Source: Bugula neritina (lineage: Eukaryota > Bryozoa > Gymnolaemata > Cheilostomatida > Bugulidae). Taken from it: a stretch of DNA of 64,000 nt. The notes under the pieces were generated by a model. It worked only from the letters and a program-made list of their open reading frames with translations, was not told the DNA's origin and did not search any database. The stretch spans positions 13,334,980 through 13,398,979 of the forward strand of contig OZ037771.1 in the NCBI GenBank assembly GCA_964035545.1, in the 5' to 3' direction. Position numbers and translations under genes: made by a program. Of the stretch, positions 53,601 to 64,000 are shown piece by piece (positions within the stretch are counted from its first letter, which is position 1; each line of letters opens with the position of its first letter).

Positions 53601-56600
53601 AATTTGCAGTAAATAATTTTGCGGTTAGGACACTTACTTGGGCTGCAGCTACTTCACTGACATTTACCGCGAGATTTCTAGAGACTACCAAGTTGATGAT
53701 GGGCCGTCCAAGGACTTGAGACAGTCGGACTAAAGTTAAAGGAAACCAGAAGCAGATTCCCTGCCCGACGGTGAGAGGTTTCTACAAGATTTCAACAGAT
53801 GGATTTAGGGGTGTGCAGAGTACGCCCCTCAGTGTATTGGTAGTCTCCATAAGCTAAGTGTTTACAATGTGGTTTACATCAAAGGGTGAATGGGCAAAGT
53901 GATGGCAATTCAACTTTTGACCTTCACCCTAAAAGCGCCATTATGCCACTCACTTGTACTACTAATTTATGTAAAAAATAGTAATTCTGTTATTTTTCAG
54001 GGTGAGGTTAGCAATTTATTCCTTTTTAATTTTGTTTATGAAAACGCCTTTAAACCAGTTTCTAAATCCAATCATAAACGTAAAGTGAAAGCTATAAATG
54101 ATTACAATAATATTGAATATATCAATTTAAGCATCGCTGTTGGTTTGTGAGCTATATTAGAAAAAAAGTATTACAATTTATTACAAATAAATAGAGAATA
54201 CATTTGACACTAATATTCCTAGTAATTATGAGTGTTAGCTGATGAAAATCTGACTACAAGGCTTAAGGGTAGAACCCAGTCATGCTCAAAGTTCAGACGG
54301 CCAAAAAATTTAATTGCTGCTATTAATTAGTGTTATTTTGGATAAGTTTATTTTGGTAAAAATGTATTATTTTAATTTTGGTTTTCTGTTGCAAACATAT
54401 AATAGCATATAATATCTAGAATAAAACTAGATAAATTCACCACAAAGCATTCACCAAAACAGTACTTGAGGCCACACCCCCTACAACGAGCACCACTCTG
54501 AATACACCACGCTGGTTGACATGAAACCACACAACACATGCATGAAGAACTTAAAGCCTAGAATATTGCTATGTCTTTCCTGACTAGATGACAATTAGAT
54601 AGTAGATAACGAACCTTTCGGGACGATGTCACAGGAAGTTTGTCTCTCGCAAACACATACCAGAATCCCACAGCTAGTATTAGTCTAGCAATGAGCCCAG
54701 CATAGAGAGCGGAGACAGGAACCAGCACTGGTTCTGTACGGGTTGGTGTGAAGAGTAACCCGATTACAAAGATGACCTGCAGCAAGTGTCAAGTAGTATT
54801 GCAAGGTGTCATGCTGATTAAACTTAGTTTTATACCACAATTTAGATACTGACAGATTGTTTCCAACACTTTTGAGCAAGTACACAATACCAAACTCCAC
54901 CTTGACATGAGGTGACATACTCTCAAAGTATACCCACCTGCATCAGAAAGTCTGCGAACTTGGCAGCTCCGGCATACACGGTGAGTTTGTGGTAGATGAG
55001 TCCTCCTTCATAATAGTAGGCCTACAGAACACAAGGACTAGGCACTGAGTCATCACTAGTCACAAGATCACATAGCTGTGAGTCATCACTGGTCACATGA
55101 TCACATAGCTGTGAATCATCACTAGTCACATGACATAATATACTATTATAATAAATAATGGCATATAATATAATATATAATATAATAAACAATGGCATAT
55201 GACCGTACAGCTGCTTCAATTAAAGGAGTAATACTGAGGTAGGCTATGATGCTGCACGTTGTATCTGAGACTTCTTGAGATTGTCTGTGGACATCTCGTA
55301 TCAGCCATGTGCCCAGCGGAGTCAATCCTACGACCAATAGAACACAGTATTCACTGCTGAGCAGCTGTAGCCGGGAGTAACACGAACATTGCTGTAACAC
55401 GCTTTATTATAGAAATACCATTTAGACATTTTTCACATATATATTCAGGTATTGATTTGTGTTCCGGACTCCTTTACAGGATCTAAACCTTCAAAATCTC
55501 TTCATATCAAACCCTTCGTTGACAAAACAATGTCTGATTTTATCATTCTTACAGCTTTTAAAGCCAATATGTAACAATTACTAGCTGATTGTCAGTTATT
55601 AGTGTATAAAACACCATCACTCCACTCACCGAGAATAAGGAGCATTACTGATAAAATTGTTCCAATCACCAAAGATAATATTGTCATCTTGAAGTTGTCC
55701 CTCTTGGTATTCACGAGAACAATGCTGATGTTTCTCAGCTCCACTGTAAAACCCCAAATAAACTCCCTAAAAGACTAAAGAGTTTACAGCAACTCCTCAT
55801 TAATGTCAGGCAACATAGCTTAGCCTGATACATCATCTTAATATGACCCAGCTAGAGCCTGGTCTACTAGCTTAGTACAGCGCCTCGTGTAACAGCAGTG
55901 ACTAAGCCAAGGCTACCCTCTAAAGAAAGTTTAACAGAGTCCCTTAAAAGGTTAACATAGCAGGTGCAGAGTATTAAGTGAGTACATTATAAGTAAGTAC
56001 ATTAAAAATAGAGTGAAAGTAAGTAGCGCAGTAAATAAGTTCAGAAAAAGTAAGTACAGCAAAAAGGTGCAGAGCAGTGAGTACAGAACTAGTAAATAAA
56101 ATAGTGAGTAAATACATTAGATGTGGAGTAGAAGTAAAGTAAAAGCACGTAGCATAGCAAATAACTACAGTAGAAGTAACTACAGTAGAAGTAAGTACAG
56201 TAGAAGTAACTACAGTAGAAGTAATTACAGTAGAAGTAACTACAGTAGAAGTAATTACAGTAGAAGTAACTACAGTAGAAGTAATTACAGTAGAAGTAAT
56301 TACAGTAGAAGTAAGTACAGTAGAAGTAAGTACAGTAGAAGTAATTACAGTAGAAGTAAGTACAGTAGAAGTAAGTACAGTAGAAGTAAGTAAAATAGTG
56401 AGTAACTATAACTCCTATGAGCCGTACTTGAGTTGGCAGCGAATATTCTAGTGACGTAAGCAGCGAGTCCATAACTGGCCAGTAGAGTCACCATTTCATC
56501 TGATGCTATGGAAGTTATGCCGATATTAATGGCCTACAATACACATGTCTGTATAAAGTATACGCAATACACACAACTACTTACTAAATACTAAATATAA

Positions 56601-56913
56601 ACAAATACTTAGTAAATACTAATAAAAATTACTAAACAGTAACACAGATGACTGAACTCTCCCTACTAAAATATTGAAAAACAAGTCACACCTGCTCGGC
56701 AGCGTCTGGAACCATCTGAGTGATAACCAAAGGCAGCATAAATTTGGTCAGCATGATCAACTTCTCAGCTGTAGTCATCACCTTAGCACCTCCATCTGCT
56801 TTGATCTCTACATCCTGTTCAGCAACGACCTCTCCATCTGCAGGTCTGATTGTGTCATCTCGGGCAGAGGCACCGTCTAGCAGACTTAGTTCTGTTGCAT
56901 CATCCTTATCCAT
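50632..56913 (-). CDS. ANKH: ANKH-family transporter, gene B (complete, 12 exons, 540 residues)
   Basis: Minus-strand exons: 56692-56913 (ATG), 56428-56533, 55630-55743, 55209-55327, 54938-55021, 54615-54776, 53638-53781, 52848-52973, 52300-52474, 51825-51948, 51177-51273, 50632-50781 (TAA). All are GT-AG and in phase. Exons 2-11 have exactly the same lengths as in gene A (106, 114, 119, 84, 162, 144, 126, 175, 124, 97 nt). Key blocks: FMLPLVITQMVPDAAEQ, EMVTLLASYGLAAYVTRIF, TRTEPVLVPVSALYAGLIAR, RPIINLVVSRNLA, AVAVLTAVYPTSRVFFSWLT, MRSHLSGILLAKKKTMYLTP. It has a longer acidic N-terminal tail (about 50 residues) and a longer, Pro/Glu-rich C-terminus than gene A. The role is as for gene A. The tails suggest different regulation. 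Confidence 0.95.
52010..52290. repeat. 22-bp minisatellite next to the exon-9 donor of ANKH gene B
   Basis: About 12 copies of gactgagtcatatagtgaca plus gt. It starts about 10-30 bp inside the intron from the 52300 donor. Confidence 0.92.
53065..53240 (+). mobile_element. tRNA-derived SINE copy (family 1)
   Basis: A box-like aggggttagagcacatgg and B box gggttcaaaccc, then a body with cattggtgatgttaggaag and agcatccagtc, shared in part with 225-400. Lies in intron 7 of ANKH gene B, opposite to the gene. Confidence 0.6.
55030..55140. repeat. 33-bp tandem repeat near the exon-5 acceptor of ANKH gene B
   Basis: Three copies of a unit containing gtcatcactagtcacaagat, starting near the acceptor of exon 54938-55021. 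Confidence 0.8.
56166..56395. repeat. 15-bp minisatellite near the exon-2 donor of ANKH gene B
   Basis: About 15 copies of tacagtagaagtaac with agtaag/aattac variants. It starts about 30 bp into the intron from the 56428 donor. The frame running out of exon 2 stays open into the array on the gene strand. Confidence 0.92.
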
Positions 56914-57015
56914 TCTTAACTGCTGCCTGGTTAGCGGCAGCGTGTGTTGAGGTGAGCGGCAGAACTATTTTTAAACAAAAAACACTATTTCATGAATAAA
57001 TGAAGTATGGGAAGG

Positions 57016-57153
57016 TGCAGCGATGGAGAAATTATAAAAGCCTGTGTTCTAGATTGGAAATGTTGCAAAAAATTATGTTCTCGTGAGAATTTCAACTAAA
57101 ATTTATCAAGAAAATTAAAGGAATTGGGCTGTCAAAATTTTTCCAACATTGCA
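57016..57153. mobile_element. MITE copy 3
   Basis: Ends gcagcgatggagaaattata and tttttccaacattgcac (inverted), with an interior similar to 7250-7400. The most diverged of the three copies. It lies just upstream of the start of ANKH gene B. Confidence 0.55.
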
Positions 57154-60138
57154 CATAAATAGTGCCAACAGCCCACTAATATCACACACTAGATGAGTGA
57201 CATCTACTACAGTTAGAACACCATTCAACCTTTCATCAGTTGTCCTAGATTTCAACCTTATGGTGGTCACTTTATCTTGTGAGTAAAAACTCTTATATAA
57301 CTTATATTTTATCAATATAATGTTCAGTTGAAGTAATTTTCAACACGTTCTATAAAGCATTGGAAGACATTTTTAATGGGTAAATAATAAAAACTTTCAT
57401 TAGCAGTCATATAATGCTAGTAAATTTTTGTCTTCAGTAACATAAAAAACTCAGATAAAGATGTGCATAAACCAATCTATATCTAATCAGACCAACATTG
57501 TGTGGGTACCAGCAAACAACAGAAACCTGATGGAAAGCTCACTAGATAATAGAGGATAAAAATGATGGAAAAGTGAACTATAGGGTAAAAATAACGTCAT
57601 GATTCATAAGGCTAGATATGCAGTAGGTTGAGGGTTAGATTCAAGATATCAGCAGTTGGAAAACTCATTCTCAAACTTTAGACATAAAGCTACACAGATA
57701 ACCATTTACCCAACTGAAATTCCCTTGAGACAATGTTACAATACAGTGAACAAATACGATCACTAAAATTTCAGTACAAACTATGCGCTAGTCTGAATAT
57801 AAATGCATCTATAATAATAAAACCTACAAAAGCAAAAAATCAACAGCACACCATTAGCAAAACTTCGGTTATACCATCTCGGCTAGCCAGTTTATACACA
57901 GCAGCCCAGTGCAAACAGACTGTATGTAATAGTCTATAATATTTTACACTCTATAAACTTATATTAATCTGGCAGAACTTTTGATGCAAGCGAGCACAAT
58001 TTATCAGACTATACTGAAAGAGCTGATGTATACTTTACTTAGAAGGTCAAAGAGTAAACATTCCGGTAAAATACATCAACAAATGCTGAGTGCATTTATG
58101 CTAGAAACTGGTACATGAGGTACATAGGTTGAAAACTTGACATTTGCAAAAAATGAATGTTGTACAAAGGAGCGTAGAAACATGGCAGCATCGACAGGTG
58201 CTTGGTGTTTAAAATATATTATGATTCTACAGAAATGTCCACATAAGAAATAAGACATTCAAGAATAGTCATGTGACTGAAAACATTCAAGTAGCATTGA
58301 ACTATCAGTTATGATACTGTGTAAATATGCAGCCAAAGTATAAAGTATGACTAAAAGCAGTTTTTCTTTTTAAGAAACATTTTCACAGCACAAATTCTTC
58401 TTTGCCCACTATTGATGCGCTCTATCAAACTAAAACCTAATTTTACATGCTCATCATGTTTCATCATTTGCAATAAATAATTAGCAAGTGTAAATTACCA
58501 AAGCACTAAGTCTGATACTTGGAAAAAACAAAAAGAAAAAATTATTAAAATATTTAAATAAATTTTTCTTTCATGAAATGCTTCTAATTTTAGCATTCTA
58601 TTGTTATAGCCTAAGGCTCTAAAGAAATATTTTCAAATTACCAACTCAGTTTATAAATACGTCGGCAAACAAAATTGTATTGGCTTGATAAATTCAAAAA
58701 AACCTACAATAATTCCCACACACCGGGAGACAACTTTACTTCTACACTTCATACAGTAGGTATGCATATCACTGGGAATATCACTGTGACTATTGATAAG
58801 TAAGTAAGTGATGACTAATTTCAGTTAGTTGCTTTTCATTCATGAACAAATTTGTTACTGTCTTCTAAATATTTCAGCCCATAAAAAATTCAAGTTTTGT
58901 TACAAATATTATAACTGTGTATAGAAATCAACGGCAAAAATAACAGGAAGCTATATGCAAAGCCATTTAACCAAGCGAATTATACCTTCCTTTGATAACA
59001 AATTAGAACAAGAAACGCTACAGACTAGAACGGTTTTTGCACAAAGTTAATATCATTTAATGTTGAATTATTTGTTATTTTATGAATTTTCATACCTTAT
59101 CTCTAGTCTTTTATTATTTGTTTAATTGTCCCATATTTCTTGGAATTTTTTTCAACTTAAATCATGTGGCAATGTTTTAGCGTGCAAAGCAGAAGGCTGC
59201 TCTGACCAAACGGGAGGTGTCTACTTGGTTCTATATAATCTTGTTTCTTGTTCTAAATCATTTCAAATAGAATACTTTCTTATGTAGCAACCAACATACA
59301 ACATGCTACAGATAGTATACCAACAGGTGATGCCCAACTTATAAGCTAATAGAAAGTCATTTGGCTGAAATGGAAAGCCCAACTTTTCCAACAACCTGCC
59401 AAAGACTAATAAATTCCAATACTCATTTATAAACTTATTCAAACACTGGCTGACTGCCTAAACACTAGAAGTGAGCACATATATTTATATCACTGACCCA
59501 TAAGAATGGGGATACTGAATCTTCATCTTGTATGATTTTCAGGCCTATAAGAGGCAAAATTTCAATGAAAAATATTTAATTATTCAAGAGATTATCACTC
59601 AAAGTTATTCATAATCAGCAAACTTGATAATATTAATTGATGATCAAAACTAGGCTACTGATGAAACTCAATCAGCAACTCCAACTGATACACTTTCACT
59701 GTGAGTGGTACTGCTAATAAAGATGATGATTAATGATATTGATAATTATTATTGATTATGATAATCATAATCATAATGATAATCATCTCATCTCATCTAA
59801 TTAATCTCACTCGGAGCGCTTTGGCTCCTTTATCGTAATGATAATCATAGTGATAATCCTAATTACCAACCACTGTCTTTGTGATAGTGCTTCAATTGTC
59901 AATCATAATTTGAATCTAATTCTATGACAATCAATATCAATATGATATTGAATATCATATGATAAATATTATCATTATGATAATGATTATCATAGATTCA
60001 TATTGAGACACTCATACTGATACTTATGGTTATACTAATAGTCAAACTCAATCCAATGTCATACAGTCATAGTGATACCCCTGTGACTGTGAGTATAACT
60101 ATAACTATAACTCTAAGTCTATAACTATAAGTATACCA
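57154..60138. other. Gene-free AT-rich stretch
   Basis: No coding exon or RNA gene seen. Short ataatcat-type palindromic repeats lie at 59730-60000. Confidence 0.5.
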
Positions 60139-60520
60139 AGTGCTAGTAGTAGACATGATACTGCTAGTACTAGACCTAGTACTACTACTAGTAGTAGTAC
60201 TAGGTCTAGTACTAGCAGTATCATGTCTACTACTAGCACTACTACTACTAGTAGTAGTACTACTACTACTAGTAGTAGTACTACTACTACTAGTAGTAGT
60301 ACTACTACTAGTAGTACAATAGTACTAGTAGTACTACTACTACTAGTAGTAGTAGTATTAGTACTACTAGCACTACCAGTACAGTAGTAGTACTACTAGT
60401 AGTAATTCAAGCTGTAAGTAGTACAACTACAAGTACTAGTAGTACTAGCACTACTATACAGTGTAGGCCTACTACTAGTACCTGCACTACTGCTACTAGT
60501 ACTAGTACTAGTAGACAGTA
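60139..60520. repeat. 51-bp zero-spacer palindrome followed by (ACT/AGT)n tract
   Basis: 60139-60189 is the exact reverse complement of 60190-60240, with no spacer. It continues to about 60520 as alternating actactact/agtagtagt runs that are themselves palindromic. A related tract lies at 61209-61310. Confidence 0.92.
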
Positions 60521-60540
60521 GACGTAGTGGTTGAACTTGA

Positions 60541-61954
60541 AGTTGATGTTTAGCATGGAGTAACTCAAACTGTGTGCCTTATAATTTATTTAAAATGATT
60601 AACACCAACAGTAAAATACAGAGCAGATCTGAACTAGAAACGGTAAAGAAAATGTCATGCTATTTGATGTTAATTAAAATTATTTAAATTATGAGATTAA
60701 GTCATTACCAAAGTGAATGTCAGTGGTAGTAATTTATTAAATGATAGTAAAATTTAAAATCAGCACGATGAGCAAACTTTAGACTTAGTAACCTTACTAA
60801 AATGCGAGCGATCTTTCCATTCAGTTATACGAAATTTATTATTAATTTTTTGATTAGACAATCTAGAAAAAGTCTAAGGCAAAAGGTCAATTTGGTTCAT
60901 CCTTACGTTTGATTGGATATTGGAAACTTGGGCTTGGAGAGTGAAAAGGCACGCACGCCTTCTATTGGACTTACAGTTTTCTCTGGTAATTTCCCCTGAA
61001 TTTTACGACATAAAAAAGTTTACTAGAAAGGAATAAAATAGTGTACGTTGATTTTGATTTGAGTTACACAGTGCGAATGTAACTTACACTATTGAGATTA
61101 CGTCACGCAGTTTTGTTTACGTTTATTACTAACATATTTATATTGGCACTCAGTTCGATGACTCATACTCATAGTCATACTGATACTGATAGTGATACTC
61201 ATAAGTCATAGTAGTAGTAGTACTAGTACAGTACTAGTAGTACTGCTAGTGCTAGTACAGGTACTACTACTCTACACTTCTCATGTCTACTGTCTACTAG
61301 TAGACTGAAGTATTCACTCACACTGACTCTGACTCAAACTATCTGACACTCTTAGTCTTACTCTTAGTCTTAGAATTAGTTTTACTTTTAGTTTTACCGT
61401 TAAACTTAATCACTACTTAATGTTATACCACCTTCATCTTCACCTTGGGCTTGGTTCAATTGGCAATTAATCCAATTATATTTATTAATATTGGCCATTA
61501 GACTAAAACTTGTGGTTAGTGAATTGGTTTTACATTTAAAGTGAATTGTGATTATCATTATCAATATTATGATTTATGAGTGTAAGTCAAAGTGTAAATA
61601 TTAGTATTACTATTAGTATTATTATCTGTTTCACCATGTCTATTACTATTAGGCTTACTCTTGGTAAATATAATACTAATACTACTTAGAGTCTAACTTA
61701 GAGTTACTGTAGGTAGTGCAAACGCGAAAAGGAGTTGCTGTCACAAGTCTTAGCTTGCCACATTAACATTAAAGTTTAAACTTAAAGTTACTGTTAATGA
61801 TTCTGTGTTAATGTTTAATATCATTATGATTATCACTATGAACAAGCAGTTTATAATCAAATTATCAATGTAGTTTGAGTTACACTAATAAAGTTAGCTG
61901 AATTTAGTCAATCACTTTGGTGACCTTTAAACAACTACTGTTATTCATTATAAT
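60541..61954. other. No gene seen; second (AGT/ACT)n tract
   Basis: Apart from the agtagtagtactagtac tract at 61209-61310, only AT-rich unique sequence was seen. Confidence 0.5.
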
Positions 61955-62605
61955 TACCATTAATAGAGGGGTTTCAAACATCCCTCTAGGGGAATTTGTA
62001 TTTTAAAGTTGTCTCCCCCTACAGGGATTGGGGGCAGTCTCGATGATATATAGAAGGCCCATAAAATAAGTAGAAATGTAAGGTTTGAGTGAAGACTACT
62101 ACTAGTATAAGTTTCATTTTTTCTGAGATTAATATTTTGGCATAAGTACACATATGAGCAGTTTCAGGATTTTTTTAAAAAATTTTGTTAATGATAAATG
62201 GCACAAAAACAAAACTTCAAAGCATATTTGTGGTTTTGGTTAGTGAGCAAATCTGAAGCTGGCAGCTGTCATTATTATTTGCTTTGCCGACTGTAACCAG
62301 TCTGTTTAGAGCTGCTAACCTTTCAACTCTTAGGACAATAATAACATGCTCGTACACAGTATAGCTGCACTAGTGGGCTCTGTCTTACTGAACTCCAAAT
62401 GCTCCAAATTATGGGTTGGAACACATGCCTGTACGTTTATGAAGGCACTGGCTCATTTGTATTAACATGTTCACATACTTACACACCTATACTATGAAAA
62501 TAACTAAGCCACCCTACTATCTAATATTTCTATATATCAAAAAAATTATTATAAATATAAAGATATGTATTAAAATAGATAGATTAAATTTGTAATTTCA
62601 AACAA
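61955..62605 (-). repeat. 0.6-kb dispersed repeat, copy 3
   Basis: Same orientation as 23055-23665. It keeps the conserved end (ctgagattaatattttggca) and the agattaaatttgtaatttc border but is more diverged. This shows that the arms of the 23-25 kb inverted repeat belong to a dispersed family. Confidence 0.8.
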
Positions 62606-63340
62606 CATCTTATCTAAAAATGCCAAACACTGTGTAACTATATATGTTTTAAAAGCATTTGTTTACATGGCATGCATGCAAGTCAATGAAAATATTTAGA
62701 GAACAGTAAAAAGAACCATATAAATTTCAGAATAGTTTCTTTTTTTCTGAGATGAATATTTTGGAAATGTCCCACAATTCAACGTTTAAATAAAGTCTGT
62801 AAAAGAATTTTTCACAGTGTATTTTCAATGAAGAATTATTTTTGCAAGCTGGTTTGCATTTGTTCTGGCATGCCATTTTACAGTGGTCTAGTTAACTAGG
62901 TCAAAGTTCATTGAGGTGGACATGTTTTATTAACCTCCGTGTGTTGATAAAATACTATCATTGGATTTAGAGCTTCTCTAAGCAACTTCACAGTCTGATT
63001 AAATATCTGCGATACCTGCCTAGTAGACAATCCAAACTTAAAAAATTAATATACTAAATCCTTGTATTACATGTATGGATGAAAAATAATGCAACAAATT
63101 GGCTAAAGCATGTTCAAGTAATGTGAAAAACTCGAAATATAAATGAGTCAAACTAGAGCTAGTCAAGTGTGTGGTGTTTTTGGCCGATTTATATGTGTTG
63201 TTTAATCAGCTTATTATGTAGGGATGTAATCCTATATAATGTAATTTAAGTTAGACAGCTAAAGTTGGACAGTTCTCATCGGGCACTTTCTTGAACAAGC
63301 AGTTATGTAATATAAAGAGACAGCTACTCAACAGAGAGCT

Positions 63341-63670
63341 TCAAGCAAGCAAAATTCTTGCAACAAGGTTGATGGAATACAAAACAGCTGCTGTTATTCT
63401 TATAACAGCATGCATTGTATAAGAGATAGCCTGATGGTTTACATAGTTTACATACAGTGACATACTACTGAAAATTATTAGAAACCACAGAAAAGATATA
63501 AAGGAGAGAATGCTGGCACAAAGGAAGTATAGCAATGTGGTCAAATATATGGCTGAAAACTGACCTAGAGATAAATAAGTACAAAATGTACATAATATAG
63601 CTAAATCAGCAAAGCCAAATGATTTGATATAAAAAGTATTATCTGGGAATTTAGTAAAACTTTGTAGCAT
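63341..63670 (-). CDS. Hydrophobic single-exon ORF, 109 residues, uncertain
   Basis: ATG to stop, with about three to four possible membrane segments (IYLTTLLYFLCASILSFISF; AVIRITAAVLYSINLVARIL). The layout is loosely like a small tetraspan protein (for example MARVEL type), but no diagnostic motif is present. AT-rich sequence readily gives such frames, so this may be chance. Confidence 0.25.
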   Translation of the reverse strand: MLQSFTKFPDNTFYIKSFGFADLAILCTFCTYLSLGQFSAIYLTTLLYFLCASILSFISFLWFLIIFSSMSLYVNYVNHQAISYTMHAVIRITAAVLYSINLVARILLA

Positions 63671-64000
63671 TATTTAAAACTCCACCTTTGAGCAAGACCC
63701 GTATGGAGTAAAGCCAATCTTAATTTCATTAGTGTCATAAGAATGCAGTCATTATGACATAGTTCGTTCTTTCTATACTTTACAGCTGGTACTAAATGTA
63801 CATTTTAACTCTTTTTTGGAAACAAGCCAAGTTGCTTTGGCTGAAAAGTGCTTTTTTTGATGATTTTTTTTCTGCAATGCAGCAGTATATAATTTACAAT
63901 GCTCCAAAAACATTTCTGTAAATTAGGAATGTTGGTATACAAACAGCTTGCAAGAATAATTCTTCATTGAAAATACACTGTGAATTTTTTTTACAGATTT

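Noticed and set aside
53890-54150. 86-codon plus-strand frame inside an ANKH gene B intron
   Set aside because: Antisense to the gene, no signal sequence or domain, ordinary chance frame.

Overview
This window is nuclear DNA of an invertebrate animal. It is AT-rich and intron-rich, and loaded with microsatellites, minisatellites and retroelement remains. The gene content fits a lophotrochozoan: myotubularin, RING/B-box proteins, NHL and HYR-like secreted proteins, and ANKH transporters. A bryozoan is my best guess, but this is inference only. There are no bacterial features. Genes were built by hand from splice sites, reading phase and family similarity. Most long open frames in the window are translated simple repeats.

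Layout. 1-4.5 kb holds the 5' two-thirds of a myotubularin (MTMR2-like) gene on the minus strand, continuing past base 1. 8.6-13.6 kb holds a TRIM-like RING/B-box gene (minus) with one frameshift. 10.6-16.6 kb and 19.9-21.3 kb hold pieces of Penelope-like elements, including two divergent copies. The right copy is split by a solo LTR. Between them lies a two-exon gene for a 289-residue secreted-type protein (plus). 23-26.3 kb is repeats plus a 5'-truncated LINE. 27.3-31.5 kb holds a partial class A GPCR gene (minus) and its broken inverted copy (plus). At 31.93 kb lies a sequence with every element of a type I hammerhead ribozyme. 33.7-37.2 kb encodes a secreted NHL plus HYR-like protein (minus).

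From 39 to 57 kb are two complete tandem ANKH-family transporter genes (minus; 500 and 540 residues). Their ten internal exons have identical lengths. Between them is a third, collapsed copy (47.75-48.4 kb) with a deletion, a lost splice acceptor and a stop codon. 57-64 kb is mostly gene-free, with short repeats and a 51-bp zero-spacer palindrome.

The most striking theme is that many minisatellites sit directly on exon-intron borders. In ANKH gene A, two arrays are repeats of the authentic splice donor itself. One has a 15-bp unit that stays open in the coding frame, so use of any downstream donor would add five-residue blocks without changing phase.
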